DNA of 64,000 nt, from NCBI RefSeq assembly GCF_013752535.1, contig NZ_CP058348.1, forward strand, positions 2,108,001-2,172,000, given 5' to 3'. The position numbers were made by a program, and so were the translations under genes. The stretch is from Bdellovibrio sp. KM01 (GTDB lineage: Bacteria > Bdellovibrionota > Bdellovibrionia > Bdellovibrionales > Bdellovibrionaceae). Under the pieces are notes generated by a model. It saw nothing but the letters and a program-made list of their open reading frames with translations. It was not told where the DNA came from and ran no database searches. Shown piece by piece: positions 28,289-37,821 of this stretch (position 1 is its first letter; each line of letters begins with the position of its first letter).

Positions 28289-30094
28289 ATGAACTCTACT
28301 GCAGAATTAAAAAATCATCGATATCAACAAGGCCTGATCGGAAATTGCGCATTCTTAGCGCTGGTAGAACAAAACACCAACGTAAGTTGGATGTGTTGGC
28401 CAAGGTTCGACTCTAGTTTTATTTTTGGTTCCTTGCTTGATAAAGACCGAGGTGGAGAGTTTTCTCTTAAACCTCACTCTGACAGTTTTAATTCCCATCA
28501 AAGCTATCTCAAGAATACCAATATTCTTCGTACTCGTATCGAGACGAAAGAAGGTGCATACGATGTGATTGATTTCGCACCCAGATTCACTCTATTTGAA
28601 AGATATCATAAACCCTTAATGCTTTTTCGAAAAGTAAAAAAAGTCTCTGGGCGTCCGCGCATTGTTGCAAAATGCAAACCTGTTGGAAAATACGGTGAGA
28701 TCGTACCTGGAAATTTAATGGGCAGTAATCACATTCGCTACGAAGGACTTGAAAATCCAGTGCGCCTGACAACGAACGCACCTCTCACATATGTCCAAGA
28801 AGAAAAACCCTTCTATCTTGACGACGATATTTATTTTGTACTTTCGTGGGGCATTCCACTTGAAGGTCCTTTGGAGACCACATTTGAAGATTTCTTCAAG
28901 CGCACAGAAAAGTATTGGCAAAAATGGATTGAGCACTGTCATCTCCCACAAGTTTTCCAAAACGAAGTGATTCGCTCGGCCCTTGCGTTAAAAATTCATC
29001 AGTATGAGGACACCGGCGCAATCATTGCTTCAGCAACAACAAGTCTTCCAGAAATTCCTCATGAAGGACGCAACTGGGACTATCGTTTCTGTTGGTTACG
29101 CGATACCTATTACACTTTATCCGCGATCAACTCTTTAGGACATTTCGAAGAGATGGAGAAATACGCGCACTTCATCGAAAATATCGAGATTCAAAATTCT
29201 AAAACATATCAGCCGTGCTATCGCATTGATGGATCAACCGATCTCACCGAACTTATTTTACCTCTTGACGGATACATGGGTAACAAACCCGTACGCATTG
29301 GAAATCAAGCTGCAGAGCAAATTCAGCACGATGCCTATGGGCAGATTTTGATGGCTCTATTTAAGCTTTACACGGATGAACGTGTGAATGCGAAAACAGG
29401 CCGTTCGTTGCGCTTGGTAGAAAAAGCCTTAAGCTATATCGAGCAGTACATGACCACCCCCGATAACGGCGTCTGGGAATTCCGCGGCAAGCAAGCCTTG
29501 CACTCTTATGCTTTGATGTTCCACTGGGCTGGAAGCGCAGCTGCAAGATCTGTCGCACGGAAGCTCGGTGATCAGAGTTTAGAACAACGCGCGGAAGCCG
29601 CACTGAAACGATCTGCAGATCTTATTGAAGAATGCTATTCAAAAGATAAGAAAGCCTACACCCAAGCCATTGGCACTGAGGAATTGGACGCAAGCATTCT
29701 GCAACTCATTACGATTGGCTACTTCCATGACAAGCCACCGGAGCTTGCAAAAGAACTGATTGCCGCCGTGGAAAAGGAATTGATGATTTCTCCGGGGTTC
29801 TTAGTTCGGTATGCCCACGTCGACGATTTTGGTTTGCAAAAATCAGCGTTTCTGGTTTGCAGCTTCTGGTATATCGAGGCCCTTGCAGCCACAGGACAAG
29901 AAGACAAAGCGGAAGAGCTTCTGCGCCACATCACTGCAACAGCTTCGAATCAGGTGGGCTTGCTAGCTGAAGACTTTGACGTTGAAAACAACAGCCAATG
30001 GGGGAACTTCCCACAGACTTACAGTCACGTGGGCGTGATCAACTGCGCTTATGCAATTGATAAAGCCAGAAAGAAACCACCGTTCTTATCTTAA
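28289..30094 (+). CDS. GH15-family glycoside hydrolase (glucoamylase/trehalase-like)
   Basis: 601 residues from the ATG at 28289; a longer frame exists upstream but lies over the divergent otsAB start and lacks the family N-terminus. GH15 signatures: GRNWDYRFCWLRDTYYT (about 270-287), a likely acid Glu in NGVWEFRGK, and LLAEDFDVENNSQWGNFPQTYSHVGVINCAY near the end. GH15 members cut alpha-glucosidic bonds and include trehalases. The pairing with otsAB on the other strand makes trehalose or an alpha-glucan the likely substrate. No signal peptide is present, so it is probably cytoplasmic. Confidence 0.92.
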   Translation: MNSTAELKNHRYQQGLIGNCAFLALVEQNTNVSWMCWPRFDSSFIFGSLLDKDRGGEFSLKPHSDSFNSHQSYLKNTNILRTRIETKEGAYDVIDFAPRFTLFERYHKPLMLFRKVKKVSGRPRIVAKCKPVGKYGEIVPGNLMGSNHIRYEGLENPVRLTTNAPLTYVQEEKPFYLDDDIYFVLSWGIPLEGPLETTFEDFFKRTEKYWQKWIEHCHLPQVFQNEVIRSALALKIHQYEDTGAIIASATTSLPEIPHEGRNWDYRFCWLRDTYYTLSAINSLGHFEEMEKYAHFIENIEIQNSKTYQPCYRIDGSTDLTELILPLDGYMGNKPVRIGNQAAEQIQHDAYGQILMALFKLYTDERVNAKTGRSLRLVEKALSYIEQYMTTPDNGVWEFRGKQALHSYALMFHWAGSAAARSVARKLGDQSLEQRAEAALKRSADLIEECYSKDKKAYTQAIGTEELDASILQLITIGYFHDKPPELAKELIAAVEKELMISPGFLVRYAHVDDFGLQKSAFLVCSFWYIEALAATGQEDKAEELLRHITATASNQVGLLAEDFDVENNSQWGNFPQTYSHVGVINCAYAIDKARKKPPFLS

Positions 30095-30103
30095 AGATTT
30101 TTC

Positions 30104-30499
30104 TCAACGACAGTCCTGCTGAACAGTGACTGTCTGGAGCCCTTTGGGGGAGGAAAAAACAAGATGCTGCTTTTGATATTCGATCTCCATCGTTTCGGTC
30201 AAATTGCCATCAAAAGCAGTTTGCGTGAACTCTGCCCGTCCATTTGAATCGGTTGTCGACGAGCCTTTCTCCGCGCCGATTTTCCATTTAAAAGAAGCAT
30301 TCTTTGCTGGTCTGCGAATGATATTCTCTCCGGCTGGCTGACAGCTGATACGAACCAAATAACGATAAGACATCGAACGCGATCGCGCGCTAAAAACCCG
30401 ATCAACCATGATTGTATGAGTGGATGTTTGTGCAAAGACCTCCAGACTTGAAGTCAAAGTGAGCGCGATGATAATGGCCTCGAATAATCGTCTATGCAT
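30104..30499 (-). CDS. Small secreted protein of unknown function
   Basis: 131 residues with a signal peptide ending in LEVFAQ. The mature part is beta-rich with two cysteines (ISCQPAG and the final QQDCR), probably joined. The pattern SSTTDSNGRAEFTQTAFDGN resembles an Ig-like or carboxypeptidase-regulatory turn. It ends 9 bp from the convergent GH15 stop. The ribosome site is only TAGGGA, so the start is moderately sure. Confidence 0.6.
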   Translation of the reverse strand: MHRRLFEAIIIALTLTSSLEVFAQTSTHTIMVDRVFSARSRSMSYRYLVRISCQPAGENIIRRPAKNASFKWKIGAEKGSSTTDSNGRAEFTQTAFDGNLTETMEIEYQKQHLVFSSPKGLQTVTVQQDCR

Positions 30500-30570
30500 T
30501 CCCTATAGTAATTCCATTGAGAGGCGTTCTAAATATGTATTCTTTCAAAAAAATCGAGAAGGATGCAGGA

Positions 30571-31257
30571 CTATGATAAGCGGCGGGGCAATTTGATTTT
30601 AATCATGGTGCCCACACCCTCCTCGCTGATGATACCCATTTCGCCACCGAAGTGGTTAATAACAGTTTTTGCGTGATACAAACCAAGCCCTGTACCACCT
30701 TTACGAAAAGTAGCTCCCTTACGACCCAACAAAGGCAGACGGTGCGAAGGAATGCCAGAACCATTATCTTGGACCTGGATCGAAAGGGAGCCGTCGATAT
30801 TCTCCGTTACCATGATCTGGATCCGACCAGCTCTCTCACCCATGGCTTGGATAGAATTATCGACAAGATTAGAAACGATTCTTTCAAAATATGATCTTGG
30901 CAAAGAAAACCCTGCAGACACGTGACGAAGATTCGCATGAAGCAATACTTCACACTGAGTTTGCACACGCTTTTCGTTCACAATACCTTGAAGTGATGCT
31001 TGAAGTTCAACTCCCGTCATCCCTTTGTCGTTTGTGATTTCTACAGAAGATTCTTGAGAAGACTCTTCGATCGCCAGTAGATCCGCAGCAATCTCGTTTA
31101 TTCTTTTAATAGAAGCTTCAAGTAATGCTTTAGCATCCTCTGACAATGAATCACCGCATGTCTTAACAAGAATATTCAAAGCAGATAGCGGCGAGCGGAT
31201 GTCATGAGCCGCCTGGCGTACCTTTGAATGTTCTTTAAGCTTAATTGCTGTGTTCAT
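30571..31257 (-). CDS. Soluble histidine kinase without sensor domain
   Basis: 228 residues: only the dimerisation and ATPase parts. The phospho-acceptor His is in QAAHDIRSPLSALNIL (about 19). The N box is FERIVSNLVDNSIQAMG, with QDNGSGIP and GGTGLGLYHAKTVINHFGG following. No membrane segment, PAS domain or receiver is present, so the input must come from a partner protein. It is divergent from the TIGR02147 gene across 242 bp, which may be shared control. Confidence 0.9.
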   Translation of the reverse strand: MNTAIKLKEHSKVRQAAHDIRSPLSALNILVKTCGDSLSEDAKALLEASIKRINEIAADLLAIEESSQESSVEITNDKGMTGVELQASLQGIVNEKRVQTQCEVLLHANLRHVSAGFSLPRSYFERIVSNLVDNSIQAMGERAGRIQIMVTENIDGSLSIQVQDNGSGIPSHRLPLLGRKGATFRKGGTGLGLYHAKTVINHFGGEMGIISEEGVGTMIKIKLPRRLS

Positions 31258-31499
31258 AACTGCCTCTTGTTTGCCGGAGCCTCGTTCAGCAAAGCTGAAA
31301 TCTAAGCTTGCCCGGTGAAGCTAAGATAACCTTGTGGAGGGCTTTAAGCGACTTACCTGAAGTTAAAAACCGGGCCTTTCGGTTTACTGTTGGTAAAGTC
31401 CGGGATATCCGGGTTTTAGCCCTTAACCCATTGATTTTATGGGGTTTTAAACTAAGATTTATATATCGGAGGTCGGACAAACCCCTCCAAGGACGGCCC

Positions 31500-32300
31500 A
31501 TGAACATCTTTGAGTACGAAGACTATCGCAACTATTTGAAAGATTTTTTAGCCTTAGAAGAAAACCAGGCTTCGGGCCGCCGCAAACAACTCCTGGCCTC
31601 TGCTAATATGAGCAGCTCCTATCTGACTCAGATCCTTGCGGGCACCAAACATCTGTCCTCTGAACAAGCTTACGAGATGGCTTTGGATATGGGACTGACA
31701 GAGAAAGAAACCGATTATCTATTGGTACTTGTCGATATCGGCCGCGTGGGCACGGTGAAGTTGCGCGAGCGTTTGATGATGAGACTGCGCACCCTGCAAG
31801 CGGAATCAAAACATGTTTCTGCGAAAGTTTCGACAGACCGCCATCTGACAGATCAGCAAAAGGCTGTTTATTACTCGAACTGGCTTTACACGGCTGTTCG
31901 CAATTTGGTTCCCACCGAGCAAGGCCGCAGTATCAAAGACATCGCGATGAAATTAAACGTGCCTGAGCCTCGCGTGGAATCAGCCGTGCAGTTCTTGATA
32001 GATGTCGGTTTGGTTGGAAAATTTGATGATGGATTGAAATATCGCCGCGGCTACACTCATCTGGATGCTTCCGATCCATTGATCTTCCGTCACCACCAAA
32101 ACTGGCGCCAGCGCGCGATTCAGCGTATGGACCACTATAACGAAAATCATCTGCACTACACGTGTCCCATGGCAATTTCAAAAGATCTTGCGATGAAACT
32201 GCGCGCGCAACTGCTTGAGGAAATCAAACGCTTGAATCAATCGATGAAAGACGCGCCTGAAGTTTCTTACTGTTTGAATATTGACTTGTTCGAGTACTAA
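31500..32300 (+). CDS. TIGR02147 family protein
   Basis: 266 residues from the ATG at 31500, with AAGGA about 8 bp upstream; a longer frame starting at 31308 runs through the promoter region and was not used. The family starts with IFEYEDYRNYLKDFL and has the NMSSSYLTQILAGTKHLSSEQAYEMALDMGLTEKE helix-turn-helix-like segment, then a second winged-helix-like region (IKDIAMKLNVPEPRVESAVQFLIDVGLV). TIGR02147 proteins are known mainly from Fibrobacter and Bdellovibrio, usually in several copies, with unknown roles. The layout suggests a DNA-binding regulator. Confidence 0.85.
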   Translation: MNIFEYEDYRNYLKDFLALEENQASGRRKQLLASANMSSSYLTQILAGTKHLSSEQAYEMALDMGLTEKETDYLLVLVDIGRVGTVKLRERLMMRLRTLQAESKHVSAKVSTDRHLTDQQKAVYYSNWLYTAVRNLVPTEQGRSIKDIAMKLNVPEPRVESAVQFLIDVGLVGKFDDGLKYRRGYTHLDASDPLIFRHHQNWRQRAIQRMDHYNENHLHYTCPMAISKDLAMKLRAQLLEEIKRLNQSMKDAPEVSYCLNIDLFEY

Positions 32301-32380
32301 ATTTCGCATCTTGTTTGTTAACAAGCAAAGTTCACGTACTTTTGGTGTTAAACCCAATCAGAAACTGCATCACTAACCTA

Positions 32381-32413
32381 ACAAAAACAAAAGCCGGAGT
32401 TTTACTCCGGCTT
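32381..32413 (-). terminator. Terminator of the fadI-fadJ operon
   Basis: AAGCCGGAGT / ACTCCGGCTT (32391-32400, 32404-32413) with a 3-nt loop. On the minus strand it is followed by a broken T-run (TTTTGTTTTTGTT), placing the end about 80 bp past the fadJ stop. On the plus strand the T-run is weak. Confidence 0.8.
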
Positions 32414-32495
32414 CGGTTTAGTAAGGATATTTTCCAAGTTTTCGCAGTCCCAACAAAGCTCCCCGATTTCTCAATAGAGCCCTCACTGATGGCGA

Positions 32496-34646
32496 TTACT
32501 TGTAGAATTTAGCGTTTGATTTAGCCATATTCGCCAGAGGCGTTGCTGGTTTCAAACGTTTGGCATTGCGACTGGAAGCATACGTCGCCAATTGATCAGC
32601 GATATATTGCGAGCCAATGCTGTCTGCGTACTTAAGCAAACCACCACGGAATGGTGGGAAACCCGTACCCATGATCATACCCAAGTCCACTTCGTGTGGA
32701 AGTTCAACGATATGATCTTCGATCAAAGCCAGCGAACACTCATTCACCATCGCGAATACACCACGCTCGATGCATTCCTTTGGTTGCAGAGGATTGCTTG
32801 GAGAACCCAAGCCCAATGCGCCATACACTGTTTGATCGACATCACCGCGTTTGCCGTCTGCTTGGTAAGTGTAGAAACCTTTACCATTCTTACGCCCCAA
32901 GCGGCCTGACTTCTCCAAGGCTTCCATACAAGGCGCCATTTCGATGCGCTCGCCGAAAGCTTTTTTGAAAATTTTTAGAACTTTGATACAAACATCAAGA
33001 CCCACTTCATCCATCAATTCGAATGGCCCCATTGGCATACCGAAGTCTTTTACATAGGCTTTATCCACGACTTCAATGCTCATACCTTCTTGCATCAACC
33101 AAGCAGCTTCTGCCATGTATGGCAAAAGCAGACGGTTCACAAGAAAGCCCGGGCCGTCTTTAACAACGACTGGCATTTTACCCATTTTCTTAGTTAATTC
33201 GAAAATAGTAGCGATCGTTTCGTCCGACGTTTTTTCCCCGCGGATAACTTCAACCAGTGGCATTTTATTTACCGGATTGAAAAAGTGCATACCTGCGAAG
33301 TACTCAGGACGTGGATGACCTTTCGCCATTTCAGTCACTGACAAAGAAGACGTGTTCGTTGCGATAATCGCGTCAGGGCGCATTTGAGCGGCACACTCAC
33401 CGATTACTTTTTGCTTGATACCCATATCTTCAACGATCGCTTCCACAACCACATCGAGGTTTTTAAAACCAGAATAGTCAGTTGTTACAGATACGGCGTC
33501 GATTTTTTGCTGGAATTGATATTTGTCGATGGAATTACGTTTTACCAACTTCATCCATAGGTCACTTGCGTGCTTCAAACCTTTTGCTAGTGCATCTGGG
33601 TTCAAGTCCTTCATACGAACTTGAATACCCTTGTCTGCTGCGACGTAAGCGATACCGCCACCCATTGTGCCAGCACCCAAGATACCCAGGCCTTTAACGT
33701 CCTTAGGTTTAACATTCACACCAGATACGCCCGTTTGCTTCTTAACCATTTCAGTTAGGTAGTAAACGTGGATCAAGTTTTTAGATTCAGCTGTTACGCC
33801 CAACTCGCAGAAGCCTTCACGCTCAATGCGCATTCCCGCATCGCGATCGCTCATGCCGTAAGTTTTCTGAATCACATCCAACGCTTTAAGCGGAGCTGGA
33901 TAGTGACCTTTCGTTGCTTTCATCACGCCTTCACGGGCTTTCTTAAACACAATGCCTTTTGCTGGGCCTTCAAGGACTTTATTAACCAAACCTTGCGGTT
34001 GGAATTTCTTGCGACGTTTTTGACCGCCAGCCGCGATGACTTCTTTCGCCCATTTGATCGCTTGCTCGTCCAAAAGATTTGGATGAACGACTTTGTCTAC
34101 TAAGCCTGATTTCAACGCTTTTTTAGAATTCACTGCTTTACCAGCAAGGATGATATCTAAAGAGGCCTGCAAGCCCATGATACGAGGCATACGTTGAGTA
34201 CCGCCGAAACCTGGCAAGATACCCAATTGGATTTCTGGAAGACCGATCTTCGTTGACGAATCATCGGAAGCGATTCGGTAATCGCATGACATGATGAACT
34301 CACACCCACCACCCATGCATGCGCCGTTCACAGACGCGAATGTTGGCATCGGAAGGTCTTCAACCATATTCATGATCTCTTGCCCCGCCTTAACCGCGTC
34401 GTTGAATTGCTCTTTCGTCGTCATGCCTTTGATCTCTTCGATGTCCGCGCCAGCGATAAAGATTTTAGGCTTCATGGATTTAAAGATCACCGCCTTAAAT
34501 GAAGACTTACGTAGTTCTTCAACGACGTCTTTCAGTCTCATCATCACCGGTGTTGAAAATTTATTAACTTTTTCACCAACAAGATCGAACTCAACAACTG
34601 CGATTTCACCTTGTGGATTAATTCTGATACTTTCTAGCATAGACAT
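32496..34646 (-). CDS. fadJ: Fatty acid oxidation multifunctional enzyme, alpha subunit
   Basis: 716 residues from the ATG at 34646 (TAGGAGTT about 8 bp upstream). The N-terminal crotonase half (about 1-190) has FIAGADIEEIKGM and NGACMGGGCEFIMSCDYR...GLPEIQLGILPGFGGTQR. The central Rossmann domain begins GLGILGAGTMGGGIAYVAADKG. The dehydrogenase part has FAGMHFFNPVNKMPLVEVIRG, and a C-terminal half ends in FPPFRGGLLKYADSIG. It hydrates enoyl-CoA and oxidises 3-hydroxyacyl-CoA. Second gene of a two-gene operon with the thiolase. Confidence 0.95.
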   Translation of the reverse strand: MSMLESIRINPQGEIAVVEFDLVGEKVNKFSTPVMMRLKDVVEELRKSSFKAVIFKSMKPKIFIAGADIEEIKGMTTKEQFNDAVKAGQEIMNMVEDLPMPTFASVNGACMGGGCEFIMSCDYRIASDDSSTKIGLPEIQLGILPGFGGTQRMPRIMGLQASLDIILAGKAVNSKKALKSGLVDKVVHPNLLDEQAIKWAKEVIAAGGQKRRKKFQPQGLVNKVLEGPAKGIVFKKAREGVMKATKGHYPAPLKALDVIQKTYGMSDRDAGMRIEREGFCELGVTAESKNLIHVYYLTEMVKKQTGVSGVNVKPKDVKGLGILGAGTMGGGIAYVAADKGIQVRMKDLNPDALAKGLKHASDLWMKLVKRNSIDKYQFQQKIDAVSVTTDYSGFKNLDVVVEAIVEDMGIKQKVIGECAAQMRPDAIIATNTSSLSVTEMAKGHPRPEYFAGMHFFNPVNKMPLVEVIRGEKTSDETIATIFELTKKMGKMPVVVKDGPGFLVNRLLLPYMAEAAWLMQEGMSIEVVDKAYVKDFGMPMGPFELMDEVGLDVCIKVLKIFKKAFGERIEMAPCMEALEKSGRLGRKNGKGFYTYQADGKRGDVDQTVYGALGLGSPSNPLQPKECIERGVFAMVNECSLALIEDHIVELPHEVDLGMIMGTGFPPFRGGLLKYADSIGSQYIADQLATYASSRNAKRLKPATPLANMAKSNAKFYK

Positions 34647-34675
34647 TTGTGTAACTCCTAGATGCAATCGCCAGT

Positions 34676-36019
34676 TTAGTTTTCGTTTTCAAGAATCATA
34701 GAACCACCTTGACCGCCACCGATACAAAGTGTTGCAAGCCCATGCTGTACGCCTCTGCGTTTCATTTCTTTCGCAAGAGTCAATACGATACGAGTCCCTG
34801 TCGCGCCCACTGGATGGCCCAATGCAATCGCACCACCGTTAACGTTCAGGATCTCGTCACGAATCTCTCCGACTTTTGCCGACAAGCCAAGTTTCTCTTG
34901 GGCAAATTTGTCAGAATCCATGGCTCTTTGGCAGGACATTACTTGAGCCGCGAAGGCTTCGTTAAGCTCTACCAAGCCGATGTCTTTCAAAGAAAGACCC
35001 GCGCGCTTAAGTGCAAGTGGAGTTGAATACGCGGGGCCAAGCCCCATGCGCTCTGGCTCAAGACCTGCGAAACCGTAAGAACGGATTGTCGCAAGAGGTT
35101 TGTAACCTGCTTGTTCTGCTTTCTCACGAGACATCAAAAGCACCATTGCGGCCCCGTCTGTGATGGGGCAAGAGTTACCCGCTGTGATTGTACCCGTTGC
35201 TTTATCGAAGAACGGTTTCAATTTCGCTAATGCCTCCATTGTTTGAGTGTCACGAGGACCGATGTCTTCGGAAATCACTTCTTTGTATTCAGGAGCCAAG
35301 TACACCGGAGTGGATTCTTCCTTCATGCGACCTTCTTTCATCGCTTTGGAAGCCAACTGGTGTGAACGAAGAGCAAAAGCATCTTGCATCTGACGATTCA
35401 AGCCCCACTCTTTTGCCAGGATCTCAGCTGTTTGCCCCATGTTGATACCTACAAAAGGATCCGTCAGACCCAACATCACCCCGATTTGTGGGAAGTATGG
35501 ATCTTTCATGTTGCCTTGAAGAAGAGCCTTGATCTGGCTTACGTCTGCTTTAAAAAGTTTCCACAACAGTGGCAAAGCTTGCTTTGGACCTTTTGCTGCG
35601 AAAAGTTTTTCGTAGATATCTTGGAATTTTTGCGGCGCTAGAGTTGGGATTTGCGACATGGATTCAGTACCACCCGCGATCACAACATCCATCGTGCCGG
35701 ATTTGATTTTCTCAAAACCGTTAGAGATCGATTCAAGTGCTGAAGCACAGTTTCTGTGAACAGTGTACGCCGATGTTTTCATCGGGATACCTGCATTCAG
35801 AGCAACAACGCGCGAGATATTCACAGCATCTGGTGGATTACCAGTGTTTCCGATGATCACTTCATCAACGGAATTTACATCCAAGTTCGTTTGCGCGATT
35901 AATTGCTTAAGCGCAACTTGCCCCAACTGTGCTGGGTGAACTTTTTTAAGTTTTGTACCTGATTTTGCGAATGGTGTACGCACACCTTCAACGAGAACCA
36001 CATCACGTGGTGACTTCAT
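34676..36019 (-). CDS. fadI: 3-ketoacyl-CoA thiolase, beta subunit
   Basis: 447 residues, a FadI-like length. The acyl-accepting Cys is in VHRNCASALESIS (about 90). The His and second Cys motifs are NVNGGAIALGHPVGATGTR and LATLCIGGGQGGSMILE at the C-terminus. It splits 3-ketoacyl-CoA with CoA, giving acetyl-CoA. Together with the next gene it forms the trifunctional beta-oxidation complex. An AGGAG ribosome site lies about 6 bp before the ATG. The gap to fadJ is 29 bp. Confidence 0.95.
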   Translation of the reverse strand: MKSPRDVVLVEGVRTPFAKSGTKLKKVHPAQLGQVALKQLIAQTNLDVNSVDEVIIGNTGNPPDAVNISRVVALNAGIPMKTSAYTVHRNCASALESISNGFEKIKSGTMDVVIAGGTESMSQIPTLAPQKFQDIYEKLFAAKGPKQALPLLWKLFKADVSQIKALLQGNMKDPYFPQIGVMLGLTDPFVGINMGQTAEILAKEWGLNRQMQDAFALRSHQLASKAMKEGRMKEESTPVYLAPEYKEVISEDIGPRDTQTMEALAKLKPFFDKATGTITAGNSCPITDGAAMVLLMSREKAEQAGYKPLATIRSYGFAGLEPERMGLGPAYSTPLALKRAGLSLKDIGLVELNEAFAAQVMSCQRAMDSDKFAQEKLGLSAKVGEIRDEILNVNGGAIALGHPVGATGTRIVLTLAKEMKRRGVQHGLATLCIGGGQGGSMILENEN

Positions 36020-36331
36020 AGAAAACTCCTGTTGGGTAATTCAGACTAACCACTGAAAATCGTACAGGTTTTCCATGTGAGGACCAAACACAAACGCAGA
36101 ATTACGAAGCGAGGTCTAGTTTCGACAACCTTTCTCGATATCCTAAGGAGGTCGAGGGGCTTTTTCGAAACACTTTCTCAGTTTTTCCGAGGGGAAATAG
36201 AACCACAGCTCTAGCTTAAAGCAAGCACGGGTCCAGGTTGGCCGCACCCGAAAGAGTTATGTTTCACACTTGCTTCAATAATCCTGCTCTTCAGTTTTAT
36301 TCCTTGTTCGTATTTTTAGCTCTCGTCGCGT
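36020..36331. other. Intergenic region upstream of fadI
   Basis: About 310 bp between fadI and the HNH gene. It holds the fadI promoter region and has no frame with a credible start or family match. Confidence 0.4.
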
Positions 36332-37300
36332 TCACTTCGAAACTCGCCGGAGCTTGATCCCCGCCTCCTCACGATATTTGAGATTATTGTGAGCCCCACA
36401 GAGTGCTTGCAGATTCGCAGGCGCATGGGTTCCTCCACTCCATCGCGGAATTATGTGATCGACTTGCAAACCATAGGTATTACGGCATTGGCGCCCAGTG
36501 AGCTTATCTTTGTACTGGCAACACTTATCGCGATTAAGAATGTATCTGCGTGTTTTTAAGGTGAGGGATTTATTATCACGAAGCGTATTATCGCCATCTT
36601 CAGACGATGCGACAAAAGACTCTGCAAAAATATCCTTTGAAGAACCTGAGCGCTTCGCTTTTTTAGCCTTAAACATTTTCTCATCCAAAAATTGCCCAGC
36701 TACAACTTCTATAACTTTCGCCCAAGAATAATCCCCGTCAGCCAATTGTAGTTTGTGTGCGGCTTTTTCCTTGCAACTCATCAGCATATCAAATTGCTCT
36801 CGAGTGAATGTGATGGAAAGATGTACCGAATCATCTTTCTGCACTCTGACTTTTTCGGGATCTTTAAGCTCAATGTCCAAGCTCATAGCGACGGTCTTTT
36901 GGGTTTGCTCGACGTTCAATCCGGAGATTTGCTCAACGATTTCAGTTTTAGTTGCTGCTGAAATCTGCTCACCTGCCTTTTCCTTTTCCTTAATCGCTCG
37001 AGCGAGTTCACCAATCTGACTTAAATTAATACTTCCATCTTGAATTTTGTCAGAAAGAGTCGGAACAACTTTCATTAAACGAGCCGCCTCAAGCCTACGC
37101 ATCGCTGCTCCGTTCGAATAGCCGAGCTCCTTCGTAAGATAGTCATACATCGTCGAGTAAGAACGCTCTGAATATAGTTTGCGAGCATCAACTTCGAGAA
37201 TGTGCTCTAGAATCAAATGCAAAAGCATCCGCTCTTTACGAATAAGACTTTTCAAATTCTGTTCTAACTCATGATTGCTCAGGAAAGTCAGTCTGCTCAT
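36332..37300 (-). CDS. HNH endonuclease-domain protein
   Basis: 322 residues. An N-terminal helical region (about 1-220) resembles the DUF222/13E12-type pattern found with HNH domains. The C-terminal HNH fold reads QVDHIIPRWSGGTHAPANLQALCGAHNNLKYREEA, with a CxxH-like end and a CCQYKDKLTGRQC zinc-binding pair before it. Such genes are present in many copies in Bdellovibrio; their target is not known. No partner methylase or mobile element is adjacent, so a restriction role is not supported. Confidence 0.82.
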   Translation of the reverse strand: MSRLTFLSNHELEQNLKSLIRKERMLLHLILEHILEVDARKLYSERSYSTMYDYLTKELGYSNGAAMRRLEAARLMKVVPTLSDKIQDGSINLSQIGELARAIKEKEKAGEQISAATKTEIVEQISGLNVEQTQKTVAMSLDIELKDPEKVRVQKDDSVHLSITFTREQFDMLMSCKEKAAHKLQLADGDYSWAKVIEVVAGQFLDEKMFKAKKAKRSGSSKDIFAESFVASSEDGDNTLRDNKSLTLKTRRYILNRDKCCQYKDKLTGRQCRNTYGLQVDHIIPRWSGGTHAPANLQALCGAHNNLKYREEAGIKLRRVSK

Positions 37301-37821
37301 GCAGTACCCCGATTTAATTTTTCTTTCTCTAAAGAGTTAGCAAGCTCCATACCCAATTAAGATCTATTCCAAACCAGCACACCCATCACCAGATTCAGAT
37401 TTCGGACAATTTTCATTGCACACCAACAAGTTTCACCTCCGCTTCGGTAACTGATTGCATCATTTTACCCCGACTAGGTTCCGCCGATGACATATTCACG
37501 GCTTCGATTTTCCGCCGGTGCTTCAACCAGCAACCGAGAACTATAAGTCAACCGACGTGTCTGACATTTCTCTTCTCAAAAACGCCACATTCGCAGGCAG
37601 AATCCCTTCTCGCGAGCGAAAAGCGGCATGCGTCATCGCATTGCTACCCGCGCCAATCACCCCACTTATTGACCCCCTAAGCAAAGGTTTTATAGAGTAA
37701 CTGCACTTATTTCGCGAGAGAGCTAAACGCTGAAAAGCTTTAGAAAATTTCTAAAAACTCCCCCACGAAAAAGGAGCATGCTCCGGCCCAATCGGAGCGC
37801 AGACTGCGAAAGGAAATTTCC
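37301..37821. other. 520-bp intergenic region before malic enzyme
   Basis: No frame with a ribosome site. The last 50 bp contain two overlapping inverted repeats, GGAG-CATG-CTCC (37773-37784) and GCTCCG-GCCCAAT-CGGAGC (37780-37798), which cannot form together. They lie about 24 bp before the TTG start. Confidence 0.5.

Noticed and set aside
36332-37300. HNH gene as part of a defence or restriction system
   Set aside because: No methylase, helicase or other defence partner is adjacent, and such genes occur singly in many copies in this group.
37518-37700. 60-codon frame before malic enzyme
   Set aside because: No ribosome site, no signal or motif, and composition like the surrounding non-coding DNA.
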